Shown piece after piece: positions 17,984-28,000 of a stretch of 64,000 bases of DNA. Each line of letters begins with the position of its first letter. Within the stretch, counting starts at the first letter, position 1. This DNA is from CADEDH01 sp039029735. GTDB lineage: Bacteria > Actinomycetota > Acidimicrobiia > Acidimicrobiales > SZUA-35. Position numbers and translations under genes: made by a program. The notes below the pieces were generated by a model. The model was not told the origin of the DNA, made no database searches, and saw only the letters and a program-made list of their open reading frames with translations. The DNA lies in contig JBCCFL010000017.1 in NCBI GenBank assembly GCA_039029735.1, forward strand, positions 39,361 through 103,360. Reading direction: 5' to 3'.

Positions 17984-19000
17984 ATGGCTCGTGGCGATAC
18001 CGACAGCACGTTCGCCGTGGATCCCCTCCTCGGTGGGATGGTGCCCGATGCCTCGGCTCTCCCCGACGTGCTCCCAACGGATCGCCTGCTCGTCAACGCA
18101 AAGGCCGTGCCGGAGATTCGGTCGGACCTCCGAAGGATCCCGAACTGGCGCTCCGCCTTCGCCGTGGTGTCGGTGTGGGTGGAGACGATCGCCATCGTGG
18201 TGGCCGCCGCCTGGCTGAACAACATCGTCGTGTACGTCGCCGCGTTCTTCCTGATGGGCCGGGCGATCGTGCGGTTCAACATCCTCGGCCACGAGGCCGT
18301 GCACCGCACCCTGTTCTCCAACACTGCGCTCAACGATTTCGTCGGCAAGTGGGTGCTGTCGTACCACGCCTGGGTGCCCTACGAGCTGTACCGCCGGGGT
18401 CACCTCGACCATCACCGCGACGAGATGGGGCCCAAGGAGCCGGACACCGCCCTCTACCGCGGCTATCCGATCACCCGCTCGTCGCTGCGGCGCAAGCTGT
18501 TCCGTGACGCCACGGGCATCTCCGGGTGGAAGATCCTCAAGGGCCTCCTTCGGGGTACCCGCAACCCGCGCACCCGGCCGGTCGCGCTGCGGATCGTCGG
18601 GTTCCAGGTGGTGCTCCTCGGCATCGCCACCGCCTTTGGTCGCCCCGAGCTGTGGTTCTTCCTGTGGTTCCTTCCCTGGTTCACCCTGTGGCGGGTGATC
18701 AACCGGCTCCGGGCCATCGCCGAGCACGGCGGGATGACACGATCAAAGGATCGCCGCGAGACCACCCACCACGTGGAACAGAGCCTGTTCGTCCGGTTCT
18801 GGATGGTGCCCTACGGGGTGGGCTGGCACCTCGCCCACCACGTCGACATGGGCGTGCCGTGCTGGAACCTGCCGAAGCTCCACCGGGAGCTGGTGGCGTC
18901 GGGATGGGTCACCCCGGACTACACCTGGCCGAACTACCGCAGCCTCTGGGCATCGCTGAGCTCCAGGCCCGAGGCCGACACCGTTCCGGCCAGCGCCTGA
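17984..19000 (+). CDS. Fatty acid desaturase / hydroxylase-type membrane di-iron protein
   Basis: 338 residues. The three histidine clusters of membrane di-iron enzymes are present: HEAVHR at 103-108, HLDHH at 140-144 and HLAHH at 282-286, between four hydrophobic stretches. It would insert a double bond or hydroxyl group into an acyl chain or carotenoid-like lipid at the membrane. No neighbouring electron donor (ferredoxin, reductase) is encoded here. Stand-alone gene between hisS and an rraA-like gene. Confidence 0.88.
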   Translation: MARGDTDSTFAVDPLLGGMVPDASALPDVLPTDRLLVNAKAVPEIRSDLRRIPNWRSAFAVVSVWVETIAIVVAAAWLNNIVVYVAAFFLMGRAIVRFNILGHEAVHRTLFSNTALNDFVGKWVLSYHAWVPYELYRRGHLDHHRDEMGPKEPDTALYRGYPITRSSLRRKLFRDATGISGWKILKGLLRGTRNPRTRPVALRIVGFQVVLLGIATAFGRPELWFFLWFLPWFTLWRVINRLRAIAEHGGMTRSKDRRETTHHVEQSLFVRFWMVPYGVGWHLAHHVDMGVPCWNLPKLHRELVASGWVTPDYTWPNYRSLWASLSSRPEADTVPASA

Positions 19001-19055
19001 GCCAACCGCTGCGGCTCGGGTTGCCCCGGGCGGCGGCGCAGGGTCAACTGGCCTC

Positions 19056-19754
19056 ATGGACCCCCTCACTCAGGCCGACCTCGACGCGCTCGCGGCCCTC
19101 GACACCCCCACCGTCTGCAACGCCCTGGAGGTGGTGGCACCCGAGCGGAGAGGATCCGGCTACACGGTCGAGCCGTTCTTCTGCCCTCGACCAGACCTAG
19201 CCCCGATCGTGGGCTACGCCCGCACGGCGACGATCCGGTCGATGCAGCCATCCGAGCGTGACGCCGCGGGCGACACGGCAGCCCGCCTGGACTACTACGA
19301 ACACATCGCGTCGGGCGACGGGCCGACGATCACCGTGATCGAAGATCTCGATGCCGTGCCCGGCTACGGGGCCTGGTGGGGTGAGGTCAACACCAACATC
19401 CACGCCGGCCTCGGTTCGCTCGGTGTGGTCACGAACGGCAGCATCCGCGATCTCGACGATGCCGCCGAGGGCTTCCAGATGCTGGCCGGCATGGCGAACC
19501 CGTCGCACGCCTGGGTTCGGATCGTGGAGCATGCAGTGACGGTGACCGTGCACGGGATGACGGTGACCCCGGGTGATCTCATTCATGCCGATCAGCACGG
19601 CGCCGTGGTGGTGCCGGTGGCGGTCGCCCGCGATGTGCCGGCGGCGGCCGCCAAGATCGCTGCCGCGGAGGCCCGCATCATCTCGGCCAGCCAGCGCGAC
19701 GGCTTCTCGGTGGCCGTGCTCCGCGACCTCCTCGGAGGCGGTGCGGGCCATTGA
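19056..19754 (+). CDS. RraA-family protein (4-hydroxy-4-methyl-2-oxoglutarate aldolase-like)
   Basis: 232 residues. The family core is visible: LGVVTNGSIRDLDDA with the Arg-Asp pair that binds substrate and Mg2+, followed by VTPGDLIHADQHGAVVVP. Members are either oxo-acid aldolases/decarboxylases or RNase E inhibitors; with no obvious RNase E context, a metal-dependent aldolase/decarboxylase role is more likely. The stop lies inside or next to the start of the MFS gene, so the two are probably cotranscribed and the transporter may move the substrate. Confidence 0.82.
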   Translation: MDPLTQADLDALAALDTPTVCNALEVVAPERRGSGYTVEPFFCPRPDLAPIVGYARTATIRSMQPSERDAAGDTAARLDYYEHIASGDGPTITVIEDLDAVPGYGAWWGEVNTNIHAGLGSLGVVTNGSIRDLDDAAEGFQMLAGMANPSHAWVRIVEHAVTVTVHGMTVTPGDLIHADQHGAVVVPVAVARDVPAAAAKIAAAEARIISASQRDGFSVAVLRDLLGGGAGH

Positions 19755-21015
19755 CCCGCCGGTGAGCGCCGGCGCCCGAAAAAGGTGGTGGACCGACGAG
19801 CGCCTGCTCGTCATCTGCGGCTCGACGTCTCTGGTGATGGCCGGGCAGGGCGTGGTGAGCCCCGTGTTGCCGTTCTATGCCCGCGACTTCGGCGTGTCGA
19901 CGGCTGTCGTGGGGCTCACGTTCACGGCCTTCGGCCTCGCCCGCCTCGTGCTGAACGTGCCCGCCGGGTTGTGGGCCGACCGGGCCGGACGGCGAGTGCT
20001 GCTCGTCGGCGGTCCGATCCTCACCGCCATCGGCATGATCGGCTCCGGGCTGGCCCCGTCGATCTGGGCGTTGTTGGCTTGGCGGCTGGTAGCGGGGGCG
20101 GGATCGGCGCTGTACATGACTGGGGCCCAGATCTATCTCATCGACATCGCGGCCGAGGAGCTGCGGGCCCGGTATGTGGCCACCAACCAGGGCGCACTGC
20201 TGCTCGGAGTGAGTATCGGACCAGCGATCGGCGGGCTGCTGGCCGAGGCCTACTCGTTGCGAACGCCGTTTCTCGTGGTGGGTGTCGGCGCGGCCTTCAC
20301 GGCGCTCTACGGCTTCCTCCGACTGCCCGAGACGAGGGGCAGCGCGGCGATCTCGCCCACTGATGCCACCGCCGACAACCCGACCGCCGACGACGCGAGC
20401 GGAACCCCAACCGAACGGCGGCGAGCCCAGCTGGCCTTCTTGACCTCGTCTCAGTTCGTGGCAATCGGCCTGGTCTCGATGGCGATGTTTGCCATCCGGG
20501 CGGGCTTTCGCCAGACGCTCGTTCCACTGCATGCCGCCGACGCCTTCGGCTTCTCCACCGGCGACCTCGGCATCGTGTTCACGGCGCTCGGCGTGCTGGC
20601 GCTCGTGCTGATCGGCCCTGCGGGCTGGGCGGCTGACCGGTTCGGTCGCAAGGCGGTGATCATCCCGACCGGCGTGATCTCGGCTGTCGGGGTACTGGTG
20701 ACCGCGGGGGCGCCGGTGCTGGAACTGTTCCTGATCGGCATCGTGATCACGGCGATTGGCACGGGCGTGACCGGTCCGGCCCCGGCCGCATTCGTGGCCG
20801 ACATCGCCCCCGCCGACCAGCGAGGAGCGGCGATGGGCCTCTACCGCACGTGGGGCGACCTCGGCATCGTGTTGGCGCCCGTGCTGGCCGGGGCGCTCGC
20901 CGACGTCACGTCGATCCCCGTTGCGATGGCGGCAATCTCGGCGGTGGCCTTTGCTGGCGTCGGCTGGTTCCAGCTCGTGGGCCGGGAGCCCGAGCGAGCC
21001 GTCAGCCCATCGTGA
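19741..21015 (+). CDS. MFS transporter
   Basis: About 424 residues with 12 hydrophobic helices in two halves joined by a polar loop (Thr/Asp/Ala-rich, around residues 200-225). The MFS signature between helices 2 and 3 is GLWADRAGRRVLLVGG, repeated in the second half as GWAADRFGRKAVIIP. Efflux-type (multidrug resistance, 12-TMS) by look. The start is uncertain: GTG 19741 overlaps rraA but its GGAGG is only two bases away, and GTG 19762 is the alternative. The last 14 bases overlap the end of the convergent rhodanese gene. Confidence 0.88.
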   Translation: MRAIDPPVSAGARKRWWTDERLLVICGSTSLVMAGQGVVSPVLPFYARDFGVSTAVVGLTFTAFGLARLVLNVPAGLWADRAGRRVLLVGGPILTAIGMIGSGLAPSIWALLAWRLVAGAGSALYMTGAQIYLIDIAAEELRARYVATNQGALLLGVSIGPAIGGLLAEAYSLRTPFLVVGVGAAFTALYGFLRLPETRGSAAISPTDATADNPTADDASGTPTERRRAQLAFLTSSQFVAIGLVSMAMFAIRAGFRQTLVPLHAADAFGFSTGDLGIVFTALGVLALVLIGPAGWAADRFGRKAVIIPTGVISAVGVLVTAGAPVLELFLIGIVITAIGTGVTGPAPAAFVADIAPADQRGAAMGLYRTWGDLGIVLAPVLAGALADVTSIPVAMAAISAVAFAGVGWFQLVGREPERAVSPS

Positions 21016-22624
21016 AGGTGACCAGCGGGTCACGGTCGACCTGGGCCACGAGGCCGACCTCCCAGTCGATGTAGGCCTGGGCTGCGACCTCGAAGTCGTC
21101 GGCCGCGTACGGGCTCACCCAGGCGTCGTCGACGGTGGTTGTGGCGCGATCGAGGCCGGGCTCCATGTCGAACCCGGCATGGCGCCATCCTTTGTTCCCG
21201 GCGGCGAGGGCATATACGTCGGCCTCGGGCCAGTGGATCTGCGCCTCGGCCACGGCCAGCTTGGCCAGGGTGCCGTCGGTGGAGGTGATCACCAGCGTCG
21301 GCGTGGCCCCAATGGCAGCCCGCGCCTCGCCGAGGCGCCCCCGAACTCCCCACCACGATCCGGGGATGTGGCCCTTCACCCCGTACTTGTAGCTCGTGCC
21401 GACGTCGAGCACGGCAAGAGCGTCATCAGGATCGGCCAGCCGCTCGGCCAGGGCCGGCGGCTTGATCATCGTGGCGGTCACGCGGGCCACCGTGGGTCGC
21501 CCTTCTGCGCCCCCCACCACCGACAGATTGGCGGCGGCCGGGGCTGGCCCGTCGATGCCCCCGTCGAGCACCGCGACGTCGGCCCAGCCCATCTGGCGTA
21601 GCCAGGCCGCGGTCATCGTGGCGCGCACGCCCGTGTCGTCGATGAGCACCAGGCGCGCTCGCCGTGTGGCTGCGTAGGTGTCGGTGGCCTGTATGAGCTG
21701 ACCACCAGGGGCGCTGCGGCTGTGCTCCAGATGGCCGGCGGCGAACTCGTCCGGTGTACGCACGTCGAACAGATACGTGGTGCGGCTCGTGTCGGCCAGC
21801 CAGGTGGCGAGGGTGGCGCCGTCCACATCTGTCACGCCGTGACGAGCCCCCACCGCTGCGGCTGCGTCGCGAGCCCAGGCGGCGCCCGCTTGGTCGGCCT
21901 CGGGAGCGGTGGTACCTGCCCCCCGCTCAACGGATTCGCCAGCGAGCTGCCACCCCATCGTGCCGTTCTCCAGTGCGAACACCGGGTTCGGTACCCCGGC
22001 GTCGATGAGCGACTGCGCCCCGAGGATGCTCCTGGTTCGGCCCGCGCAGTTGACGACCACCGTGGTGGCCGGATCAGGCACCGCGGTACGAACACGGGCC
22101 ACCAGCTCGGCACCCGGGCAGTCGACACCACCGGGGATGGCCATGCGGCGGTACTCGTCGAAGGGCCGCGAGTCGAGCACGACCAGCGCGTCCCCGGCGT
22201 CGCGGCGGGCGACGAGTTCCTCGGGAGCCATGTGTGGCGTGTTGCGGTCGCGTTCGAGAATCTCGCCGAACGCCTTCGACGGCACGTTCACCCCGGTGTA
22301 CACCTCGTGCCCCGCGGCCGCCCAGGCCTCAACGCCACCATCGAGCACGTGGTGCGCCGTCCACCCGAGCTCGGCGGCTCGGGCTGCCGCCCGGACGGCG
22401 AGGCCGCCGTCGGCCGCGCCGCCGTCGCACCACACCACGGGCGTGTCGCGCCGGGGAATGAGTGCTTCGATCCGCAGCTCCATCTGTGACAGGGGAAGGC
22501 TGGCGGCCGCGAAGAGATGGCCGGCGCTGAATGCACCCTCCTCGCGGGCGTCGACCACGGCGAGCTCGTCGGCGCCGAGCAGTTTCGTCACGAGGTCGGC
22601 AGGCGAGACGAGCGTCGGTTCCAT
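21002..22624 (-). CDS. Four-domain rhodanese (sulfurtransferase) protein
   Basis: 540 residues from the ATG at 22624 (MEPTLVSPAD). Four rhodanese folds run in tandem, about 1-110, 125-235, 265-385 and 400-520. The first two have the active cysteine (Cys66 in VVWCDGG; Cys193 in VVNCAGRTRS). In the third and fourth the loop reads LIDDTGVRAT and VITSTDGTLAK, with no cysteine, so these are probably inactive. Likely moves sulfane sulfur in the cytoplasm. It lies 8 bases downstream of a cysteine-dioxygenase-like gene, which supports a role in thiol/sulfite metabolism. Confidence 0.85.
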   Translation of the reverse strand: MEPTLVSPADLVTKLLGADELAVVDAREEGAFSAGHLFAAASLPLSQMELRIEALIPRRDTPVVWCDGGAADGGLAVRAAARAAELGWTAHHVLDGGVEAWAAAGHEVYTGVNVPSKAFGEILERDRNTPHMAPEELVARRDAGDALVVLDSRPFDEYRRMAIPGGVDCPGAELVARVRTAVPDPATTVVVNCAGRTRSILGAQSLIDAGVPNPVFALENGTMGWQLAGESVERGAGTTAPEADQAGAAWARDAAAAVGARHGVTDVDGATLATWLADTSRTTYLFDVRTPDEFAAGHLEHSRSAPGGQLIQATDTYAATRRARLVLIDDTGVRATMTAAWLRQMGWADVAVLDGGIDGPAPAAANLSVVGGAEGRPTVARVTATMIKPPALAERLADPDDALAVLDVGTSYKYGVKGHIPGSWWGVRGRLGEARAAIGATPTLVITSTDGTLAKLAVAEAQIHWPEADVYALAAGNKGWRHAGFDMEPGLDRATTTVDDAWVSPYAADDFEVAAQAYIDWEVGLVAQVDRDPLVTFTMG

Positions 22625-22632
22625 CGGGGCGT

Positions 22633-23214
22633 TCACGATGCCAGCCCCGGCCGTGCTTCCACGATGTGGGGCGATGCCGGGAACACCCGCCACTCGCCCC
22701 GGCGGCGATCGTAGAACTCGCGATTCGGCAGTTGCTCGAGCGCAAGCCCGTAGCAATGGAAGTTCAGGGCCGGCCCCTCGATGTGGATCGAGTGGAGGTC
22801 ATCGCCCGTCATGGCCACGCCGGTGCCTTCCTCCACCATCACCTGACGCTCTTCCACCACGCCCTCATCGGTGTCGCGGCGATAGAACCGGTTGAGTTCC
22901 TGACCCTCGAACCCGACCACCACAGCCCAGGTGGTGTGGTTGTGGGCCGGGGTCCCAACAGCTCCCCGGGAGGCATTGGCGTAGAGGGCGAAACGGTCGT
23001 CGTCGTCCTGGGCGATGCGGTAGAGCCGGCTCTTGGCCTCCTCACCGGGCCCCGGTGGAGGGAACACGCCGAGCGAGAACAGGTCACGGTTGGCCACGAG
23101 CCCGAGCAACCGATCCCGAATCTGCTCGACCCCAGCCCGGGAGCCCCCCGTGGCGGCGTCGATCGTACGGATGTCGGCCATCGCCTCGGCGATGGCGGCT
23201 GTTCGCTCCTCCAT
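22633..23214 (-). CDS. Cysteine dioxygenase-like cupin protein
   Basis: 193 residues, a single double-stranded beta-helix. Iron ligands are visible as HNH (91-93, in GTPAHNHTTWAVVVG) and the His pair in MTGDDLHSIHIEG (141/144), the 3-His pattern of thiol dioxygenases. These oxidise cysteine or another thiol to the sulfinic acid. I chose the ATG at 23214 (MEERTAAIAE); the frame is open much further upstream but that part is the antisense of the SDR. In an operon with the four-domain rhodanese. Substrate could be cysteine, mercaptopropionate or another thiol. Confidence 0.8.
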   Translation of the reverse strand: MEERTAAIAEAMADIRTIDAATGGSRAGVEQIRDRLLGLVANRDLFSLGVFPPPGPGEEAKSRLYRIAQDDDDRFALYANASRGAVGTPAHNHTTWAVVVGFEGQELNRFYRRDTDEGVVEERQVMVEEGTGVAMTGDDLHSIHIEGPALNFHCYGLALEQLPNREFYDRRRGEWRVFPASPHIVEARPGLAS

Positions 23215-23239
23215 CGCACCAAGACTAGTTTCAGCTCCC

Positions 23240-24025
23240 GTGGACGTTCGCCTCGACAACCGGACCGCCCTCATCACCGGCGCCAGCCTCGGCCTTGGCC
23301 GGGCGATGGCCGCCGAGTTCGCCCGGTCGGGCGCCGCGGTGGCGCTCGTCGCCCGCACTGCAACCACGTTGGACGACGCCGCCGCCGAGATCAGGGCCGA
23401 GGTACCGGACGCTCGGCTTGCGACGGCGCCCTGTGACGTGCGCGACCCGGACGCGCTGGTGGCCGCCCACGCCGCCGCAGTTGACGCGCTCGGGCCGATC
23501 GACATCCTCGTGAACAACGCCGGCACCTCGGCCGCCGGCCCGTTCGAGACCGTCACCGATGAGCAGTGGCAGAACGACCTCGACCTGAAGCTGATGGCAG
23601 CCGTGCGGCTCAGCCGCCTGGTGATCCCGGCCATGAAGGAACGGGGCTGGGGCCGGATCATCAACGTGCTCAACACTGCGGCGAAGGCACCGCCGGCCCG
23701 GAGCACACCCACATCGGTGAGCCGAGCCGCCGGGATGGCGCTCACCAAGGCGCTGGCCAGCGAACTGGCCCCCCACGGCATCAACGTGAACGCCATGAAC
23801 ACCGGCCTGCTCCTCACGAACCAGTGGGAGCGGATGCACCGTGAGGCCGCACCGGACAAGACCTTCGATGAGTTCGTGGCCATGCGGATCCGCCCGGTGC
23901 CGATGGGTCGCCTCGGCGATCCGGCCGAGTTCGCCAACCTGGCGTGCTTCCTCGCCTCGGAGCAGGCCTCGTTCGTGACCGGCGCTGCGGTGAACATCGA
24001 CGGGGGCCTGTCACCCGTGGTCTGA
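23240..24025 (+). CDS. SDR-family protein with altered catalytic motif (TSxxR for YxxxK)
   Basis: 261 residues, Rossmann fold with the cofactor motif TGASLGLGRAM near the N-terminus and NNAG at the usual place, so NAD(P)(H) binding is likely. The catalytic tetrad is changed: where a standard SDR has Tyr-x-x-x-Lys this one reads TSVSRAAG (Thr and Arg), and the upstream Ser position falls in INVLNTAAK. It ends GAAVNIDGG like FabG-type enzymes. Start at GTG 23240, only 25 bases from the divergent CDO-like start. Function unclear: it may use a different chemistry or be non-catalytic. Confidence 0.82.
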   Translation: MDVRLDNRTALITGASLGLGRAMAAEFARSGAAVALVARTATTLDDAAAEIRAEVPDARLATAPCDVRDPDALVAAHAAAVDALGPIDILVNNAGTSAAGPFETVTDEQWQNDLDLKLMAAVRLSRLVIPAMKERGWGRIINVLNTAAKAPPARSTPTSVSRAAGMALTKALASELAPHGINVNAMNTGLLLTNQWERMHREAAPDKTFDEFVAMRIRPVPMGRLGDPAEFANLACFLASEQASFVTGAAVNIDGGLSPVV

Positions 24026-24034
24026 TATCGGTAC

Positions 24035-24919
24035 TCAGGCTGGACTGAGGAAGACCTCCGCTATCTCGTCGATCATCTCGACGGGATCGTTCCACTTCGG
24101 GTCATCCGGCCGAGGATGGTGGAACACGAGATCGGTGAAGCCCAGCTCCCCGTAGCGGCCCACGTAGTCGCGGAACGCCTCCACGCTGCGGAGGGGCCGG
24201 CCGTCGTCGGAGTCGATCATCACGATGCGGTCGATCGTGCTCGGATCGCGCCCCAGGGCGGCCGCGGCATCGTCCAGACGGGCGACCTGCTCGCTGATGA
24301 TCCGGTGGGTGGTGGCGGGCTGGCTGTCGGGAGCGGTGGGCGACCCGTTCGTGATCCAGGCATCAGCCGTCGCCGCGGCCAGGCGGAGCCCTCGGGGGCC
24401 TCCGGCCGCCACGGCCAGCGGAAGGCGAGGCTGTTGCACGCAGCCCGGCAGCATGCGGGCCTCGTCGATCGTGTACCACTGGCCCTGGTGGTTCTGGAGT
24501 TCGCCCCGGAGGAGGCCGTCGAGGCAGCCGACGAACTCCTCCAGCCGATCGATGCGCTCGCGGGGGCTGAGCTCCGCCGCGCCGAAGACCGTGGCGTCGA
24601 AGCCGAGACCACCGGCCCCGACGCCGATCGTCAGCCGACCTTCGGCGAGGTGGTCGATCGTCATCGCGTCCTTCGCCAGCACGTAGGGATGGCGGATGTT
24701 CGGGTTGGCCACCATCGTGCCGAGCCGGATCCGCTCGGTGGCCACGGCCAGCGCCGCCAGCATCGGGTAGATCCCGTGCCAGGGCCGGTCGCGGTAGTGG
24801 CGCCAGGTGAGATGGTCGTAGAGCCAGAGGTGGTCGTAGCCGAGGTCGCTCAGACGACGGGCGGCGGCTATCGTCTCGGCCACCGGATCGCTGGGCATGA
24901 GTACCACTCCGAAACGCAC
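24035..24919 (-). CDS. LLM-class F420-dependent oxidoreductase
   Basis: 294 residues from a GTG at 24919 (read as MRFGVVLMPSDP); an ATG at 24967 is the alternative. Luciferase-like TIM barrel with typical segments GYDHLWLYDHLTW, LGTMVANPNIRHP, GRLTIGVGAGG and ELQNHQGQWYTID. The last, with the surrounding (F/L)xGxxY pattern, is common to F420-dependent members. Substrate unknown. Divergent from the giant PilZ/NHL protein and convergent with the SDR, with only 9 bases between stops. Confidence 0.85.
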   Translation of the reverse strand: MRFGVVLMPSDPVAETIAAARRLSDLGYDHLWLYDHLTWRHYRDRPWHGIYPMLAALAVATERIRLGTMVANPNIRHPYVLAKDAMTIDHLAEGRLTIGVGAGGLGFDATVFGAAELSPRERIDRLEEFVGCLDGLLRGELQNHQGQWYTIDEARMLPGCVQQPRLPLAVAAGGPRGLRLAAATADAWITNGSPTAPDSQPATTHRIISEQVARLDDAAAALGRDPSTIDRIVMIDSDDGRPLRSVEAFRDYVGRYGELGFTDLVFHHPRPDDPKWNDPVEMIDEIAEVFLSPA

Positions 24920-25005
24920 CACTGGAGCGTAGGCCGTCGGGCGAGGCCAAGACCGGTCGTTCGGCATCTCAAGGAGCAGCCGGGTCTGCGCCGAACACGC
25001 AAGGG

Positions 25006-28000
25006 ATGATCGACGAGGTGCCCGTCCGATCGCGGCTCGGCGTCGCCGTGGTGGCGACGACACGAACGACAGCACGCGAGCTGAATCTCGCCATCGAAGC
25101 GGCGCTCCACGCTGCGGGGCACTCCCACCTCGTGGTCAGTGCTCCGCAACCCCTCGTGCAACAGGTGGGCCGTTCGACCGGTCAGTATCCGATCGAGGTT
25201 TCGGACGGTACGTGGGCCGACGGTGTGCGTCGGTGTGTACTGGCGGCGCCGACCGACGTCTTGCTCCTCGCCCCGGCCGCAGCCGTGACGATCCGGGAGG
25301 CCTTGCTGTCGATGCCGGCGCTCCACCGCCGAGCGGCCTGGACCCGAAGCCGCCACGCCGATCGCTGCGGCATGCTGTTCGAGAGCGCCAACCTCGCTCC
25401 CGACCCGGTGTCGAACGGGCCAGGGCTACCCGGACCTGGCTCCGTGATTCGGGTTGCGGCCTTCCGGCCCGTGTTCGACGCCAACCCCGAGGTGTCGGTG
25501 GCCGCCGCCGCGGCCGACCTGCTGAGCGACGGATGGCGCTGCGGGCCACCGACGGCGACGGCGCTCCTGACCCAGGGTGATCGAGCGGCCACCCTTGACC
25601 TTGCCGACGCCGTCGAGTGGCGGGCCGAACGTCTTCGTACCGGGCTCAACCCCAGGGCCTGGGGCTGGTCGCCGGGAGCCCGGGCCAGTCGACAACTGCT
25701 ACGCGGGGCGTGGGGGGACCTGAGCGGAACCGTGGCAGCAGCCACCCTGAGCCTCCTCGTCCTGTGTCTCGCCTCCGGTCTGATCGCGCCGGGCAGCACC
25801 ACGACGGCACCGGCCGGGGTCGCCGTGGGCCTTGCCGCCATGGCGGCCATCTCGGCCCGGGCGGCCACTGCCGGACGCCCCGGCCGTCGACCCGGTCGAT
25901 GGGTACAGGGCCTGTTCGACGACATCGACCTGTCCCTCCGGGCCGTCGCCGCTGCCATCGGGCTGCCCGCACGGAGCGAGCCGCGGTTCGCCCAGCCGGT
26001 GGCCTCGATCCTCGCCGCCGCCATCGAGCTCATGCTCCTCGTCGTTGCCTGGCGTACCTACCGGGCAGACACGCTGGTGATCTGGTCGGCCGCCGTGATC
26101 GTCGTCGGGGTGCTCGTGACGCTGGCGCCGCTCCTGGTCTCACTCCGGGTGATCTCTCGACGGCCCAAACGTCGCACCTCGGCCCGCCTCCCCATCGCCC
26201 GCTCCGGGACGTTGGCGGGCCGACCGTGCCAACTGGTCGACGTCAGCGTGTTCGGGGTGTCGGTGACCGTGCCGATCGAGGCAACGCTCGAGAGCGACGC
26301 CGACGGCTTGGTCCCGATGACCGTCAACAACCACACGGTCCGCCTTCGAGTGGCTCGACAGCACGCCCGCGACGCAGAGACCTTCGTTGGCCTCCATGTG
26401 GCCGACGGCGATGCCGACGCTGCGGTGTTCCTGCAACGGCTCTGGTTGACGGCGCTCTCCTTGGAGCTGCGGGCACTTGCCACCCGGTCAGCCGCTGACG
26501 AGCGAGCTGACACTCGCATCGTGATCGGTGGTAGCCCGGCTCTGCGTGTGTTGTCGGTGCTCACCGTGGCGGCGATTGTCGGATCGATGAGCCCCCCGTA
26601 CCCAACCGCATTCGCCGCTACCGGTCCCACCGGTGCGGGCGGAGATCCGACCGGATTCGACGCTGACGCCGACTGGTGGGTCGAGACGGTGGGCGGCACC
26701 ATCTCGGCCGAGGCGAACGATGGGTCCGAGGCCACCGACGTCGGGTTCGAATGGCCCCGGGCGGCCGTGCACGACGACGCCGGCAACCTCTATGTGGCCG
26801 ACAGCCCCCGCAGCGTGGTGTATCGCATCGATACCGACGGCATCACCCACACCTACGCCGGCACCGGTCATCGGGGCTACGCCGGGGACGACGGGCCGGC
26901 GGTTGACGCCGACCTGGCCTATCCGGTGGGTCTGGCCTGGCACGACGACACGCTCTACATCGCCGACTACGGAAATCACACGGTGCGAGCGGTCGGCCCG
27001 GACGCAACCATCTCGACCGTGATGGGCGACGGCAGCTGCCGCGCCCGACCGCGGGCCAACGTGATCGCAACGTCGTCCACCGCCTGTCGCGCCTTGGATG
27101 TCGACGTCGACGACGAGGGACGAGTTCTCGTCGCCGTGTACGCCCACCACCAGGTGATGGCGGTCGAGACTGACGGCACCACGTCGGTGGTTGCCGGCAC
27201 TGGTCTCTCGGGCAACAGCGGCGACGGCGGCCAGGCGGCTCGGGCCGCCGTCGGACACCCCTACAGCGTGGTCAAGGCCACCGACGGCACCGTCTACATC
27301 GGGACGACTGGCAACCACCACGGCGTGCGTCGGATCGATCCCAACGGCCGGATCTCGACGATCGCCGGCGAGGGTCGGGCCGGTCACAGCGGTGACGGCG
27401 GGCCGGCGATCGAAGCTCGGATTCGCACGCCCCTGGTGAGCCTCGACGGCGACGGGCAGCTCCTGATCTCCGATCTGAGCAGCCATCGCATCCGCACGAT
27501 CGATGCCGACGGCATCATCTCGACCATCGCCGGCACCGGCAACGGCCGCGTTCGTGAGGGGCGCCTGGCCACGGCGACGGGAATCCCCTATCCGGGCGCC
27601 GTCTCGATCGGGCCCGACGGCTCGTGGGTCGTGCCGGACCGGCGTCGTCTCCGTCGGATCGACACCGACGGCATCGTCACCACCATCGCCGGCACGGGAT
27701 ACGCCGGCAGCGTTCGCGAGGTGAACCCGGCAGCCACCGATCAGGCTCTGGGCACGCTGGTGAGTGTGGCGGCGGCCGCCGACGGCTCGTACTACCTGGC
27801 GAGCCGCTACGACCATCGCGTTCGGCGAGTGGCCCCCGACGGTACGACGAGCGTGATCGCCGGCACGGGCGAGCGGGGGTTCAGCGGCGATGGTGGACCG
27901 GCCACGGCAGCCAGACTGAACCAGCCTTGGGGCTTGGAGCTGGCGGCGGACGGCACGCTGTACGTCGCTGATCACGCCAACCACCGGATCCGGGCGATCA

